Below are positions 1 through 10,100 of a stretch of 64,000 nt of DNA, one piece after another. Both the position numbers and the translations under genes were made by a program. The notes beneath the pieces were generated by a model. It saw nothing but the letters and a program-made list of their open reading frames with translations. It made no database searches and was not told the origin of the DNA. Origin of the DNA: Massilia pinisoli (GTDB taxonomy: Bacteria > Pseudomonadota > Gammaproteobacteria > Burkholderiales > Burkholderiaceae_D); the NCBI RefSeq assembly GCF_024753285.1, contig NZ_JANUGW010000003.1, positions 62,001-126,000 on the forward strand. Reading direction: 5' to 3'. Positions within the stretch are counted from its first letter, which is position 1. Each line of letters opens with the position of its first letter.

Positions 1-1415
1 CGCAGCTGCAGCGTGCGGCCGCCGTACGCCAGCTGGACCGCATAGTCGTTGCTGCCGGCACGGCGGCCCGGATCGCCCGCCAGCGTGCGCGAAGCGCTCC
101 CCGCCGTCGTGTCGGCCAGGCTGATGTCGAAGCCGGGGAAGCCGGCGTGCCGCACCGCCTGCCCGACGAAGCTCCGCGTATCGAGGATCACGGCGAGCAT
201 ACCCAGCAGCGGCCGGCCCGGTTCCCTGACGGCGCGGAACAGGGCGATGCCGCTGCCGCCCGTCGTCACGAGGCGGATCGGGCCGGTCGCCACGGGTGCG
301 GTGGCGGTCAGCGCCCGCGCCACGGCGTCGGCCCGCTCCGGCGCCGCCAGGAAATCCAGGCCGCGCACCATCGTGTTCACGGGCGGCCACGTGTACAGCA
401 ACGGGAGGTAGCTCGGGCGCGTCGCGGCCGGCTGAAGGCGGCCTTTCAAGTCCAGGTCGCGCAGGCCGGGGAAGCCGGGATCGACGTTGATGCGGACCCA
501 GGTCTCGAACGCGGCGCGCTCGTCGTTCGTGACGGGCACCAGCCAGTCGATGGCCGAGATGTCGGGCCGGCCGGCGACGTAGCCGCTGGCCGTGCGCAGG
601 AAGCGGTCGCGCTCCATGAACCGGTCTTCCGCGCCGAGCGCGCGCGCGAACGTGCCGACGAAGCGTTCATGCTCGCGCAGCTCGGCCTGCAGCTCGTCGG
701 CCACCTGCTGCGCCTTCAGCCGGTACGCCTGCAGGTATTGCAGATGTTCCCAGCGCACGGTCTGCTCGTAGGCGACGATGACGACGCCGGCCGCCAGCAG
801 CAGCGGCAGCGCGACGAGCCGCGCGCGCCGGCGCCACAGCGCGCGCGGCTCGCCGCACGCGATCCACACGAGCGGGGCTGCGAGCAGGACGCCGATGGTA
901 TCGCCGGCCCACCAGTTGATCCAGTTCGGCGCCCGTTCGGCCGCAGTCAGCATGCCGAGCAGGTACAGCGCGGTCACGTTGGCGCTGGCGTTGACGAGGC
1001 AGAACAGGGGGGCCAGCGCGAGGAAGGCCGCGACGTCGCGCGCCGTGCCGAGCGCCGGGTCGACGACGCGGCGGAACCATTGCGCGCCAATCCAGGCCTG
1101 GGCCACCGAGCCCGCCGTGGCGACGAGCGTCGCGACCACGGCGATCCATGCCGCCGTGCCGGACTCGATCCAGCCGTCGCGCAGGTGCGTCAGGAGGGCG
1201 CCAACGGCGATGCCGGGGAGGACCCGCCACCCGAGCACGACCGCCAGTGCGAACCCGACGCCGGCCGGCAGGTAGACGGGCGTGGCGTAGCCGGCCGGCA
1301 GGTCCAGCGCGTGGCTGAGCAACCGCGTGCCGACGTAGACGGCGACGGTCACCAGGTTGGCCAGCCATGGGCGGGGCCCCTGCAGTTCGTGATTGCCGGT
1401 GCGGTTCGGGTCCAT
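1..1415 (-). CDS. MASE1-CHASE membrane sensor protein, C-terminus off window
   Basis: An open frame of 471 codons starts at ATG 1415 and runs off the left edge with no stop. No other ATG or GTG lies between this codon and the upstream in-frame stop. The first ~210 residues are hydrophobic with several membrane segments and Trp/Pro-containing loops such as NWINWWAGDTIGVLLAAP, as in MASE1 integral membrane sensor domains. Residues ~215-400 match the CHASE extracytoplasmic domain (AIDWLVPVTNDERAAFE, then YLPLLYTWPPVNTMVRGLD). In this family the missing C-terminus is usually a kinase or GGDEF/EAL module, so the output cannot be told here. Likely role is sensing a small ligand at the inner membrane. 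It is divergent from the tRNA-tuf operon. The domain call is fairly secure; the output is unknown. Confidence 0.75.
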   Translation of the reverse strand, partial: MDPNRTGNHELQGPRPWLANLVTVAVYVGTRLLSHALDLPAGYATPVYLPAGVGFALAVVLGWRVLPGIAVGALLTHLRDGWIESGTAAWIAVVATLVATAGSVAQAWIGAQWFRRVVDPALGTARDVAAFLALAPLFCLVNASANVTALYLLGMLTAAERAPNWINWWAGDTIGVLLAAPLVWIACGEPRALWRRRARLVALPLLLAAGVVIVAYEQTVRWEHLQYLQAYRLKAQQVADELQAELREHERFVGTFARALGAEDRFMERDRFLRTASGYVAGRPDISAIDWLVPVTNDERAAFETWVRINVDPGFPGLRDLDLKGRLQPAATRPSYLPLLYTWPPVNTMVRGLDFLAAPERADAVARALTATAPVATGPIRLVTTGGSGIALFRAVREPGRPLLGMLAVILDTRSFVGQAVRHAGFPGFDISLADTTAGSASRTLAGDPGRRAGSNDYAVQLAYGGRTLQL

Positions 1416-1494
1416 CGGGATGGCCTTTGATGTAATTACAGTGTACCGTCAAATGCCGGCAGGATCGATCTGGTGTGTTTATTGCAAACAGCCC

Positions 1495-1523
1495 TTGCGG
1501 ACTTGTACTCCGGCCGTTACAAT
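1495..1523 (+). promoter_or_regulatory. Upstream sigma-70 promoter of tRNA-tuf operon
   Basis: TTGCGG at 1495-1500 and TACAAT at 1518-1523 are separated by 17 bp, a good sigma-70 match about 100 bp before tRNA-Tyr. It is read directly from the sequence; activity is inferred. Confidence 0.5.
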
Positions 1524-1576
1524 CACGCCCCGAAGCAACGACACTGTTTGCGTTTGATCAGTTCAGGCAAAAACGG

Positions 1577-1605
1577 TTGACGAAGTTGTTATCTTGCTTC
1601 ATACT
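1577..1605 (+). promoter_or_regulatory. Proximal sigma-70 promoter of tRNA-tuf operon
   Basis: TTGACG at 1577-1582 and CATACT at 1600-1605 with a 17-bp spacer end 14 bp before the tRNA-Tyr gene, the spacing expected of a stable-RNA promoter. Together with the upstream site it makes a tandem promoter arrangement. Confidence 0.5.
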
Positions 1606-1619
1606 CTGCGGTTCTTCGC

Positions 1620-1704
1620 GGTGGGGTGGCCGAGTGGTTAAAGGCAGCAGACTGTAAATCTGCCCTCTCTGAGTACGCTGGTTCGAATCCAGCCCCCACC
1701 ACCA
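1620..1704 (+). tRNA. tRNA-Tyr (GTA)
   Basis: The 85-nt gene folds with a 7-bp acceptor stem (GGTGGGG paired with CCCCACC), a long variable arm as expected for tRNA-Tyr, a T stem GCTGG/CCAGC, anticodon GTA at 1654-1656 and an encoded CCA end at 1702-1704. It is first in a tRNA cluster upstream of tuf, the arrangement known from the E. coli tufB operon. Confidence 0.97.
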
Positions 1705-1754
1705 AAAAGCGTTGATCGTGTAGTGAATCGAATGTTGAAGCTGAGGTGCCTCGC

Positions 1755-1828
1755 GCGGGTGTAGCTCAATGGTAGAGCTGAAGCCTTCCAAGCTTATGAC
1801 GAGGGTTCGATTCCCTTCACCCGCTCCA
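1755..1828 (+). tRNA. tRNA-Gly (TCC)
   Basis: The 74-nt gene has acceptor GCGGGTG paired with CACCCGC, anticodon TCC at 1787-1789 in a 7-nt loop, and an encoded CCA at 1826-1828. It is the second gene of the tRNA-tuf cluster. Confidence 0.97.
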
Positions 1829-1840
1829 GTTTCAAAATAA

Positions 1841-1915
<75 letters not shown>

Positions 1916-1996
1916 GAATTTAAACGGCTGTCGGCTGTTTCGACCGTCAGGTGTGCCTGGTAATTTTCAATATCGTTAGGATCTTAGGAGTCTAGA

Positions 1997-3187
1997 ATGG
2001 CAAAGGAAAAATTCGAACGGACCAAGCCGCACGTGAACGTCGGCACCATTGGCCACGTTGACCACGGCAAAACCACCCTGACGGCAGCTATCGCGACCGT
2101 TCTGTCGAAGAAATTCGGCGGCGAAGCCAAGGCGTACGACCAGATCGACGCGGCTCCGGAAGAGAAAGCACGCGGCATCACGATCAACACCGCACACGTC
2201 GAGTACGAGACGGCCAACCGCCACTACGCTCACGTCGACTGCCCGGGCCACGCCGACTACATCAAGAACATGATCACCGGTGCCGCCCAGATGGACGGCG
2301 CGATCCTGGTGTGCTCCGCTGCCGACGGCCCGATGCCGCAGACGCGCGAACACATCCTGCTGGCTCGCCAGGTGGGTGTTCCGTACATCATCGTGTTCCT
2401 GAACAAGTGCGACCTGGTCGACGACGCAGAACTGCTGGAACTGGTCGAAATGGAAGTGCGCGAGCTCCTGTCGAAGTACGAGTTCCCGGGCGACGACCTG
2501 CCGATCATCAAGGGTTCGGCACGTATGGCTCTGGAAGGCCAGGCTGGCGAAATGGGCGAAGAGTGCATCATGAAGCTGGCCGACGCACTGGACACCTACA
2601 TCCCGACGCCGGAACGTGCCGTTGACGGCGCCTTCCTGATGCCGGTGGAAGACGTGTTCTCGATCTCGGGCCGCGGTACCGTGGTGACCGGTCGTGTCGA
2701 GCGCGGCATCATCAAGGTCGGCGAAGAGATCGAAATCGTCGGCATCACCGACACCGTCAAGACGACCTGCACCGGCGTGGAAATGTTCCGCAAGCTGCTG
2801 GACCAGGGTCAGGCTGGCGACAACGTCGGTCTGCTGCTGCGCGGCACCAAGCGTGAAGACGTCCAGCGTGGTCAGGTTCTGGCCAAGCCGGGTTCGATCA
2901 AGCCGCACACCGACTTCACGGGCGAAGTGTACGTCCTGTCGAAGGACGAAGGCGGCCGTCACACCCCGTTCTTCAACAACTATCGTCCGCAGTTCTACTT
3001 CCGTACGACGGACGTGACCGGTTCGATCGTTCTGCCGGCCGATAAAGAGATGGTCATGCCGGGCGACAACGTGTCGATCACCGTCAAGCTGATCGCTCCG
3101 ATCGCGATGGAAGAAGGTCTGCGCTTCGCAATCCGCGAAGGTGGCCGTACCGTCGGCGCTGGCGTGGTTGCCAAGATCATTGCCTAA
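1997..3187 (+). CDS. tuf: Elongation factor Tu
   Basis: This 396-residue GTPase delivers aminoacyl-tRNA to the ribosomal A site. The full family length is present, with G1 GHVDHGKT at residues 19-26, G3 DCPGH near residue 81 and G4 NKCD near residue 136, then the two beta-barrel domains. An AGGAG ribosome binding site lies 6 bp before ATG 1997. The position behind tRNA-Tyr/Gly/Thr and before tRNA-Trp-secE-nusG corresponds to tufB. Most proteobacteria carry a second tuf copy next to fusA, which is not in this window. Codon use is strongly biased, as in highly expressed genes. Confidence 0.99.
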   Translation: MAKEKFERTKPHVNVGTIGHVDHGKTTLTAAIATVLSKKFGGEAKAYDQIDAAPEEKARGITINTAHVEYETANRHYAHVDCPGHADYIKNMITGAAQMDGAILVCSAADGPMPQTREHILLARQVGVPYIIVFLNKCDLVDDAELLELVEMEVRELLSKYEFPGDDLPIIKGSARMALEGQAGEMGEECIMKLADALDTYIPTPERAVDGAFLMPVEDVFSISGRGTVVTGRVERGIIKVGEEIEIVGITDTVKTTCTGVEMFRKLLDQGQAGDNVGLLLRGTKREDVQRGQVLAKPGSIKPHTDFTGEVYVLSKDEGGRHTPFFNNYRPQFYFRTTDVTGSIVLPADKEMVMPGDNVSITVKLIAPIAMEEGLRFAIREGGRTVGAGVVAKIIA

Positions 3188-3213
3188 TCAGCGATATCTA
3201 AAGTAGTACCTCC

Positions 3214-3237
3214 GGGCGGAACGTTTCTGTTCCGCCC
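3214..3237 (+). terminator. Hairpin after tuf (processing site or attenuator)
   Basis: A perfect 9-bp stem (GGGCGGAAC / GTTCCGCCC) with a 6-nt loop follows the tuf stop by 26 bp. No T-run follows, so it may act as an RNA 3' end stabiliser or processing site rather than a strict intrinsic terminator. Confidence 0.5.
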
Positions 3238-3249
3238 AACAATAGAGTG

Positions 3250-3278
3250 TTGCGCGAAGTATCCGCGTCGCGTATAAT
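3250..3278 (+). promoter_or_regulatory. Promoter for tRNA-Trp/secE/nusG
   Basis: TTGCGC at 3250-3255 and a consensus TATAAT at 3273-3278 with a 17-bp spacer lie 25 bp upstream of tRNA-Trp. This is one of the best sigma-70 matches in the window. Confidence 0.7.
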
Positions 3279-3303
3279 GCTCGATTCAACTAGAAGTTTT
3301 TGT

Positions 3304-3379
3304 AGGGGCGTAGCTCAATTGGCAGAGCGTCGGTCTCCAAAACCGAAGGTTGGGGGTTCGATGCCCTCCGCCCCTGCCA
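3304..3379 (+). tRNA. tRNA-Trp (CCA)
   Basis: The 76-nt gene has acceptor AGGGGCG paired with CGCCCCT, an anticodon stem TCGGT/ACCGA with anticodon CCA at 3337-3339, and an encoded CCA end at 3377-3379. It lies between tuf and secE, a conserved proteobacterial location. Confidence 0.97.
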
Positions 3380-3416
3380 CCGAATTCGGTGCCAGGCACC
3401 CGAAAGTAAATTAAGT

Positions 3417-3806
3417 ATGTCTAATCAATCCGTGCAAACCGTCGGCACCTCGAACGACAAGTTCAAGGTCGCGTTGGCAGTGGTTGCTACGATTGCAGGT
3501 GTGGTCGGCTTTTTCATTCTGAAAGGCCAGAACAAACCAGCCCTGGTGTGCGCAGGCGCACTCGTGGCTGGTTTGGCTATTGCCGTCCTGCTGTTGTGGA
3601 CTTCGACGACCGGCCGCGATTTCCTGGGCTTCGCGAAGGAATCCGTACGTGAAACGAAGAAGGTTGTATGGCCTACCGGCAAGGAAGCGAGACAGATCAC
3701 CGCCGTGGTGTTCGGGTTCGTGCTGGTGATGGCAATTTTCCTGTGGGGCACGGATAAGATTCTCGAATTTCTGATGTACGACGTGATCCTGGGGTGGAAA
3801 CAATAA
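3417..3806 (+). CDS. secE: Preprotein translocase subunit SecE
   Basis: This 129-residue inner-membrane protein is the SecE clamp of the SecYEG translocon. Two N-terminal membrane segments (about residues 20-38 and 43-62) precede the conserved amphipathic helix containing [20 protein letters not shown] (about residues 78-97) and a final membrane segment, as in the three-helix proteobacterial form. The ATG at 3417 has only a weak purine-rich leader. Its TAA overlaps the nusG ATG by one base, so the two genes are translationally linked. Confidence 0.97.
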   Translation: MSNQSVQTVGTSNDKFKVALAVVATIAGVVGFFILKGQNKPALVCAGALVAGLAIAVLLLWTSTTGRDFLGFAKESVRETKKVVWPTGKEARQITAVVFGFVLVMAIFLWGTDKILEFLMYDVILGWKQ

Positions 3807-4435
3807 TGAGCGATAACGTTCAGCAAGATAACGTGCCGGGTGACGCCCCGGCACAAGACGCTGGTACGCCGCCGGCGGGTGCCCCCGTGAGTACTCCGGT
3901 CAGCAACAAGCGCTGGTACGTCGTGCATGTCTATTCCGGCATGGAAAAGAGTGTGATGCGCGGCCTGACCGATCGCATCGAGCGCGCCGGCATGCAAGAA
4001 CAGTTCGGCCAGATCCTGGTCCCGACCGAAGAAGTGGTCGAGGTCAAGAATGGCAGCAAATCGGTGACCGAGCGTCGCTTCTTCCCGGGTTATGTGCTGG
4101 TCGAGATGGAAATGACCGACGAGACCTGGCACCTCGTGAAGAACACGCCGAAAGTCACCGGCTTCATCGGCGGCAAGAGCAACAAGCCGACCCCGATTCC
4201 GGCGCGCGAGATCGACAAGATCATGCAGCAGGTCCAGGAAGGTGTCGAGAAGCCTCGGCCCAAGGTGCTGTACGAAGTGGGCGAGCAGGTGCGCATCAAG
4301 GAAGGCCCGTTCACCGACTTCAACGGCAGCGTCGAAGAAGTCAACTACGAAAAATCGAAGGTGCGTGTGTCTGTCACCATCTTCGGCCGCGCGACTCCGG
4401 TGGAACTGGAGTTCGGGCAGGTGGAGAAAGTCTAA
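3806..4435 (+). CDS. nusG: Transcription termination/antitermination protein NusG
   Basis: This 209-residue factor binds RNA polymerase and couples it to Rho or ribosomal S10. The NGN domain begins at [16 protein letters not shown] after a Pro/Ala-rich N-terminal extension of about 30 residues, and a C-terminal KOW domain contains [21 protein letters not shown] chose ATG 3806, which overlaps the secE stop (TAATG) and has GGGGTGG upstream; a GTG at 3794 in the same frame would add four residues. The N-terminal extension before NGN is somewhat long compared with E. coli NusG (181 aa). Confidence 0.97.
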   Translation: MSDNVQQDNVPGDAPAQDAGTPPAGAPVSTPVSNKRWYVVHVYSGMEKSVMRGLTDRIERAGMQEQFGQILVPTEEVVEVKNGSKSVTERRFFPGYVLVEMEMTDETWHLVKNTPKVTGFIGGKSNKPTPIPAREIDKIMQQVQEGVEKPRPKVLYEVGEQVRIKEGPFTDFNGSVEEVNYEKSKVRVSVTIFGRATPVELEFGQVEKV

Positions 4436-4466
4436 AACGCCGAATCGGAGCGTCGCAGCAGCAAGG

Positions 4467-4494
4467 CGGAATCCGATAAGAGGAGCTCCGCCTG
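4467..4494 (+). other. Inverted repeat between nusG and rplK
   Basis: GGCGGA and TCCGCC bracket a 16-nt loop just after nusG, and a second pair AGTGGTA / TACCACT follows at about 4500-4525, before the rplK ribosome binding site. They could serve as RNA processing or L1-response structures. No function can be assigned from sequence alone. Confidence 0.3.
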
Positions 4495-4549
4495 ATAAAC
4501 AGTGGTACAGGTGGAGCGCTACCACTCAATCGACATAGGAGCCAACAAA

Positions 4550-4981
4550 ATGGCAAAGAAAATCGTCGGTTTTATCAAGCTGCAAGTGCCGGCTGGTAAA
4601 GCAAACCCGTCCCCCCCGATCGGCCCGGCCCTCGGCCAGCGCGGTCTGAACATCATGGAATTCTGCAAGGCCTTCAATGCCAAGACTCAAGGCATGGAAC
4701 CGGGCATGCCGATTCCCGTCGTGATCACCGCCTTCGCGGACAAGTCCTTCACCTTCGAGATGAAGACCCCGCCGGCTACGTACCTGATCAAGAAATTCGC
4801 AGGCGTGACCAAAGGTTCGGCCAAGCCGCACACCGACAAGGTCGGCACGCTGACCCGTGCTCAAGCTGAAGAAATCGCAAAAACCAAACAGCCGGACCTG
4901 ACCGCTGCCGACATGGATGCTGCAGTGCGCATCATCGCCGGCTCGGCACGTTCGATGGGCATCACGGTGGAGGGTATCTAA
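4550..4981 (+). CDS. rplK: 50S ribosomal protein L11
   Basis: This 143-residue protein forms the GTPase-associated stalk base with 23S rRNA. It begins [20 protein letters not shown] and contains the conserved [11 protein letters not shown] and GSARSMGI motifs. ATG 4550 is chosen because AGGAG lies at 4537-4541; the frame is open further upstream but that stretch is not conserved. The stop is followed after one base by rplA, the usual L11-L1 pair. Confidence 0.98.
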   Translation: MAKKIVGFIKLQVPAGKANPSPPIGPALGQRGLNIMEFCKAFNAKTQGMEPGMPIPVVITAFADKSFTFEMKTPPATYLIKKFAGVTKGSAKPHTDKVGTLTRAQAEEIAKTKQPDLTAADMDAAVRIIAGSARSMGITVEGI

Positions 4982-4982
4982 T

Positions 4983-5678
4983 ATGGCCAAGCTGTCCAAG
5001 CGCGTCAAAGAAATCAAAGCCAAGGTCGATCGCAACAAGGCCTACGCTTTCGATAGCGCCGTCGCAATCGTCAAGGAATTCGCAACCGCCAAGTTCAACG
5101 AGTCGATCGACGTCGCCGTGCAACTGGGCGTGGATCCGAAGAAATCGGACCAGGTCGTCCGTGGTTCCGTCGTCCTGCCGGCTGGCACGGGCAAGACTGT
5201 CCGCGTCGCCGTCTTCGCACAGGGCGACAAGGCCGAGCAGGCTAAAGCCGCCGGCGCCGACATCGTCGGTATGGAAGACCTGGCAGAGCGCGTCAAGGCC
5301 GGCGACATGCCGTTCGACGTCGTGATCGCTTCGCCGGACACCATGCGTATCGTCGGTACCCTGGGTCAGATCCTGGGCCCGCGCGGCCTGATGCCGAACC
5401 CGAAGGTCGGCACCGTGACCCCGGACGTCGCTGGCGCCGTCAAGAACGCCAAGGCAGGTCAGGTCCAGTACCGTACCGACAAGGCAGGTATCATCCACGC
5501 CACGATCGGCCGCAAGTCGTTCAGCGACGAACAGCTGAAGACCAACCTGGTCGCGCTGATCGACGCCCTGAACAAGGCCAAGCCGGCTTCGTCGAAGGGT
5601 ATCTACCTGCGCAAGGTCGCGATCTCGTCGACCATGGGCGCTGGCGTACGTGTCGATCACGCTACCCTGGCTGCTTAA
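4983..5678 (+). CDS. rplA: 50S ribosomal protein L1
   Basis: This 231-residue L1-stalk protein controls E-site tRNA release and, in known bacteria, represses its own rplKA messenger. It starts [16 protein letters not shown] and contains the signature [19 protein letters not shown] (about residues 124-142). ATG 4983 follows the rplK TAA by one base, so translation is coupled. The length matches the family. Confidence 0.98.
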   Translation: MAKLSKRVKEIKAKVDRNKAYAFDSAVAIVKEFATAKFNESIDVAVQLGVDPKKSDQVVRGSVVLPAGTGKTVRVAVFAQGDKAEQAKAAGADIVGMEDLAERVKAGDMPFDVVIASPDTMRIVGTLGQILGPRGLMPNPKVGTVTPDVAGAVKNAKAGQVQYRTDKAGIIHATIGRKSFSDEQLKTNLVALIDALNKAKPASSKGIYLRKVAISSTMGAGVRVDHATLAA

Positions 5679-5683
5679 TAGCA

Positions 5684-5922
5684 AGGAATAAAGTCTCCGC
5701 AGAGTATCGCGGAGCAGATCTTTGGGCTGGCGGATTGAACTCCGCCAGGCAATCAAAGACCGTTGGGCCGAAGGCAGAAGGTTGGGCCGGAGGTTAATAC
5801 ACAAACCCAACGCAGATGGCGAACCCGAACAAGTTTTGTAGTCGATGCTTTGTCGTACTTCTTAACTTCGGACGCCGTGTTCGAACCGATGCGGGGGATG
5901 TCCCTCACATCATTTAAGGAGA
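5684..5922 (+). promoter_or_regulatory. rplJL leader (L10-type regulatory RNA)
   Basis: The 250-bp rplA-rplJ gap holds several nested stems: CTCCGC/GCGGAG (5695-5714); TCTTTG (5719-5724) with CAAAGA (5754-5759) enclosing TGGCGGA/TCCGCCA (5728-5747, 6-nt loop); and GTTGGG repeats that can pair with CCCAAC at 5806-5811. In known bacteria L10(L12)4 binds such a leader to repress translation. That role is inferred from position and structure; I could not compare it with a covariance model. Confidence 0.6.
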
Positions 5923-5928
5923 TTGACC

Positions 5929-6453
5929 GTGGGTCTTAATCTGAATGACAAAAAGGTCGTCGTCGAAGAAGTTAGCGCAAAAGTAGCAACCGCGCAAACG
6001 ATCGTCGTCGCCGAGTACCGTGGCATCCAGGTTAGTGCTCTGACGAAACTCCGTGCAAATGCTCGTTCGCAGGGCGTGTACCTGCGTGTTCTGAAGAACA
6101 CGCTGGCTCGTCGCGCTGTGGAAGGCACCCAGTTCGCACCGCTGGCTGAGACCATGGTTGGTCCGCTGATCTACTCGATCTCGGACGACGCCGTCGCAGC
6201 AGCCAAGGTGCTCAGCGACTTCTCGAAGACCAACGACAAACTGGTGGTCAAGGGCGGTAACTACGCTGGCAAGAACCTGGATGTCGCTGGCGTCAACGCG
6301 CTGGCAAGCATCCCGAGCCGTGAAGTCCTCATCGCCCAGCTGCTGGGCGTCATGCAGGCTCCGGTGTCCGGCTTTGCACGAGTTCTGGCTGCAATCGCAG
6401 CACAAAAAGGCGAAGGTTCCGCAGCTCCGGCAGAAGCCGCAGCAGCAGAATAA
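5929..6453 (+). CDS. rplJ: 50S ribosomal protein L10
   Basis: This 174-residue protein anchors L7/L12 dimers to the ribosomal stalk. I chose GTG 5929 (product begins [16 protein letters not shown]) because AAGGAG at 5916-5921 gives 7-bp spacing; a TTG two codons upstream is too close to it. The conserved VVAEYRGI and [11 protein letters not shown] motifs are present, with an Ala-rich C-terminal helix for L7/L12 binding. Confidence 0.97.
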   Translation: MGLNLNDKKVVVEEVSAKVATAQTIVVAEYRGIQVSALTKLRANARSQGVYLRVLKNTLARRAVEGTQFAPLAETMVGPLIYSISDDAVAAAKVLSDFSKTNDKLVVKGGNYAGKNLDVAGVNALASIPSREVLIAQLLGVMQAPVSGFARVLAAIAAQKGEGSAAPAEAAAAE

Positions 6454-6505
6454 GCAAGCCTTTTTGGTCAAGTACTAATCACACATTAAAAATTTGGAGT
6501 TTCAA

Positions 6506-6880
6506 ATGGCAATTAGCAAAGAAGAGTTCCTGGACGCAGTTGGCGCAATGTCGGTCATGGAACTGAACGACCTGGTCAAGGCATTCGAAGAGAAGTTCGG
6601 CGTGTCGGCAGCTGCAATGGCAGCTCCGGCAGCTGGCGGCGGCGCCGCTGCAGCAGCTGTTGAAGAGCAGACCGAGTTCAACGTCGTGCTGACCGAAGTC
6701 GGCGCGAACAAGGTCGGCGTCATCAAGGCCGTCCGTGAAATCACCGGCCTGGGCCTGAAAGAAGCCAAGGACGTCGTTGACGGCGCACCGAAGACCGTCA
6801 AGGAAGCCCTGCCGAAAGCTGACGCTGAAGCCGCTAAGAAGAAGCTGGAAGAAGCTGGCGCCAAGGCCGAGCTCAAGTAA
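6506..6880 (+). CDS. rplL: 50S ribosomal protein L7/L12
   Basis: This 124-residue stalk protein recruits translation GTPases. It has an N-terminal dimerisation helix, an Ala/Gly hinge (about residues 36-52) and the C-terminal domain with EKTEFNV-like and [18 protein letters not shown] motifs. ATG 6506 has GGAG at 6496-6499. It is highly Ala-rich, as usual. Confidence 0.98.
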   Translation: MAISKEEFLDAVGAMSVMELNDLVKAFEEKFGVSAAAMAAPAAGGGAAAAAVEEQTEFNVVLTEVGANKVGVIKAVREITGLGLKEAKDVVDGAPKTVKEALPKADAEAAKKKLEEAGAKAELK

Positions 6881-6892
6881 TACATATGCAAA

Positions 6893-6993
6893 GGGCGCTG
6901 GAATCAGCGCCCGGCGCCGGAGTCAAAGCGCGCAGATCCCCGCCGGAAGGTGGGGTATGCGGCTTTGGCTCTTTTGTCGTCCCTACGACAAAA
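6893..6993 (+). other. Three consecutive hairpins between rplL and rpoB
   Basis: Three stems lie in a row: GGGCGCTG/CAGCGCCC with a 4-nt loop (6893-6912), CCCCGCC/GGTGGGG closing a GGAA tetraloop (6938-6955), and a perfect 9-bp TTTTGTCGT/ACGACAAAA with a CCCT loop (6972-6993). In E. coli this gap holds an attenuator and an RNase III site that lower rpoB expression relative to rplL. A similar role is likely here but inferred. The remaining bases up to rpoB show no gene. Confidence 0.6.
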
Positions 6994-7162
6994 CGAGCGG
7001 TACCCCTGTTTTAGAAGCACCGCAGCACAGCATTATCGTAACACAGCAGCACCGGTTCCTAATCACCCGGCGGATCGCGGCGAGATTTGAGGCCTTGCAT
7101 GTGGTGGCTTAACCACTGGCAATTCCTGAATTCTCATCCTTTCTGTCACTCACGGAGTGTCC

Positions 7163-10100
7163 ATGCACTACTCATTTACTGAGAAGAAACGCATTCGCAA
7201 GTCGTTCGCGAAGCGCGCCAACGTTCACAACGTTCCCTACCTCCTCGCTACGCAGCTGGAGTCTTACGAGAATTTCCTGCAGGCGGACACTGGGCCCTCC
7301 GCACGCAAGAACGAAGGTCTGCAATCGGCTTTCACCTCCATCTTCCCGATCGTGTCGCACAACGGGTTTGCGCGCCTCGAATTCCTCTCTTACGTGCTGG
7401 GTGACCCCGCTTTCGACGTCAAGGAATGCCAACAACGCGGCCTGACCTTCGCGTCGCCGCTGCGCGCCAAGGTGCGTCTGGTGATCCTGGACAAGGAATC
7501 GCCGACCAAGCCGGTCGTCAAGGAAATGAAGGAACAGGAAGTGTACATGGGCGAACTGCCGCTCATGACCGCCAACGGTTCGTTCGTCATCAACGGCACG
7601 GAGCGTGTGATCGTCTCGCAGCTGCACCGTTCGCCGGGCGTGTTCTTCGAGCACGACCGCGGCAAGACGCACTCGTCGGGCAAGCTGCTGTTCTCGGCAC
7701 GTATCATTCCTTACCGCGGCTCGTGGCTGGACTTCGAGTTCGACCCGAAGGACATCCTGTTCTTCCGCGTCGACCGCCGCCGCAAGATGCCGGTGACGAT
7801 CCTGCTGAAAGCCATCGGCATGACGCCGGAGCAGATCCTCGCGAACTTCTTCGTGTTCGACAACTTCAACCTGCGCTCGGAAGGCGCGGAACTGGAATTC
7901 GTGGCCGAGCGCCTGCGCGGTGAAGTCGCGCGCTTCGACATCGTCGATCCGAAGACCGGCAAGACCATCGTGACGAAGGACAAGCGCATCAATGCCAAGC
8001 ATGTGCGCGACATCGAAAACGCCGGCATCACCTACATCTCGGTGCCGGAAGACTACCTGATCGGCCGCGTGCTGGCGAAGAACGTCGTCGACGGCGACAC
8101 GGGCGAGATCATCGCCAACGCCAACGACGAGCTGACCGACGAACTGCTGGGCAAGCTGCGCGACGCCAACATCCAGACCATCCAGACGCTGTACACCAAC
8201 GACCTGGACCAGGGTGCCTACATCTCGCAGACGCTGCGCACCGACGACACGGCCGACCAGACTGCCGCCCGCGTCGCGATCTACCGCATGATGCGTCCTG
8301 GCGAACCGCCGACCGAAGAATCGGTGGAAGCGCTGTTCCACGGCCTGTTCTACAGCCCGGAACGCTACGACCTGTCGGCCGTCGGCCGCATGAAGTTCAA
8401 CCGCCGCATCGGCCGTGATGAACTGGTCGGCGACATGACCCTGTCGAACGAAGACATCCTGGCCGTGATCAAGATCCTGGTCGAGCTGCGCAATGGCCGC
8501 GGCGAAGTCGACGACATCGATCACCTGGGTAACCGCCGCGTGCGTTGCGTGGGCGAACTGGCCGAAAACCAGTTCCGCGCCGGCCTCGTGCGCGTGGAGC
8601 GCGCCGTCAAGGAACGCCTCGGCCAGGCCGAAGCGGACAACCTGATGCCGCACGACCTGATCAACAGCAAGCCGATCTCGGCCGCGATCCGCGAATTCTT
8701 CGGTTCGTCGCAGCTGTCGCAGTTCATGGACCAAACGAACCCGCTGTCGGAAATCACGCACAAGCGCCGTGTTTCCGCACTGGGCCCGGGCGGCCTGACC
8801 CGCGAGCGCGCCGGCTTCGAAGTCCGCGACGTGCACCCGACCCACTACGGCCGAGTCTGCCCGATCGAAACGCCTGAAGGCCCGAACATCGGCCTGATCA
8901 ACTCGCTGGCACTGTTCGCCCGCCTGAACGAATACGGCTTCCTGGAAACCCCGTACCGCAAGGTCGAAGGTTCGAAAGTCACCGACAAGATCGAATACCT
9001 GTCGGCGATCGAAGAAGGCCGCTACATCATCGCCCAGGCGAACGCGCAGATCAACGAAGCTGGCCAGCTGGTCGACGAACTGGTGTCCGCACGTGAAGCG
9101 GGCGAGACCATCCTCGTGTCGCCGGAACGCATCCAGTACATGGACGTGGCCCCGGGCCAGATCGTGTCGGTGGCAGCGTCGCTGATTCCGTTCCTCGAGC
9201 ACGATGACGCGAACCGTGCACTGATGGGCGCCAACATGCAGCGCCAGGCCGTGCCTTGCCTGCGTCCGGAAAAAGCCTTCGTCGGTACCGGCATCGAGCG
9301 CACCGTGGCAGTCGACTCGGGCACGACCGTGCAGGCGACCCGTGGCGGTATCGTCGATTACGTCGACGCCGGCCGCGTGGTGATCCGCGTGAACGACGAA
9401 GAAGCGCAGGCTGGCGAAGTCGGTGTCGACATCTACAACCTGATCAAGTACACCCGTTCGAACCAGAACACCAACATCAACCAGCGTCCGATCGTGAAAG
9501 TGGGCGATCGCGTGGCACGCGGCGACGTCATCGCCGACGGCGCCTCGACCGACCTGGGCGAACTGGCACTGGGCCAGAACATGCTGGTGGCGTTCATGCC
9601 GTGGAACGGCCTGAACTTCGAGGACTCGATCCTGATCTCGGAAAACGTCGTCAAGGACGACCGCTACACCTCGATCCACATCGAGGAACTGTCGGTCGTT
9701 GCACGCGACACGAAGCTCGGCCCTGAAGAAATCACCCGCGACATCTCGAACCTGGCGGAAAACCAGCTGGCTCGCCTGGACGAGTCGGGCATCGTCTACA
9801 TCGGCGCCGAAGTGCAGGCCGGTGACGTGCTGGTCGGTAAGGTGACGCCGAAGGGCGAAACCCAGCTGACGCCGGAAGAGAAGCTGCTGCGCGCGATCTT
9901 CGGTGAGAAGGCTTCGGACGTGAAGGATACGTCGCTGCGCGTGCCGTCGGGCATGGTCGGTACCGTGATCGACGTGCAAGTCTTCACCCGTGAAGGCATC
10001 GTGCGCGACAAGCGCGCCCAGCAGATCATCGACGACGAGCTGAAGCGCTTCCGCCTGGACCTGAACGACCAGCTGCGTATCGTCGAAGGCGACGCGTTCC

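Noticed and set aside
147..1430. A 427-codon plus-strand frame at the left edge
   Set aside because: The minus strand encodes a convincing MASE1-CHASE sensor over the same bases; the plus frame is Arg-rich and featureless.
3411..4525. Antisense frames over secE and nusG
   Set aside because: Conserved secE and nusG on the plus strand explain the region; the antisense products have no features.
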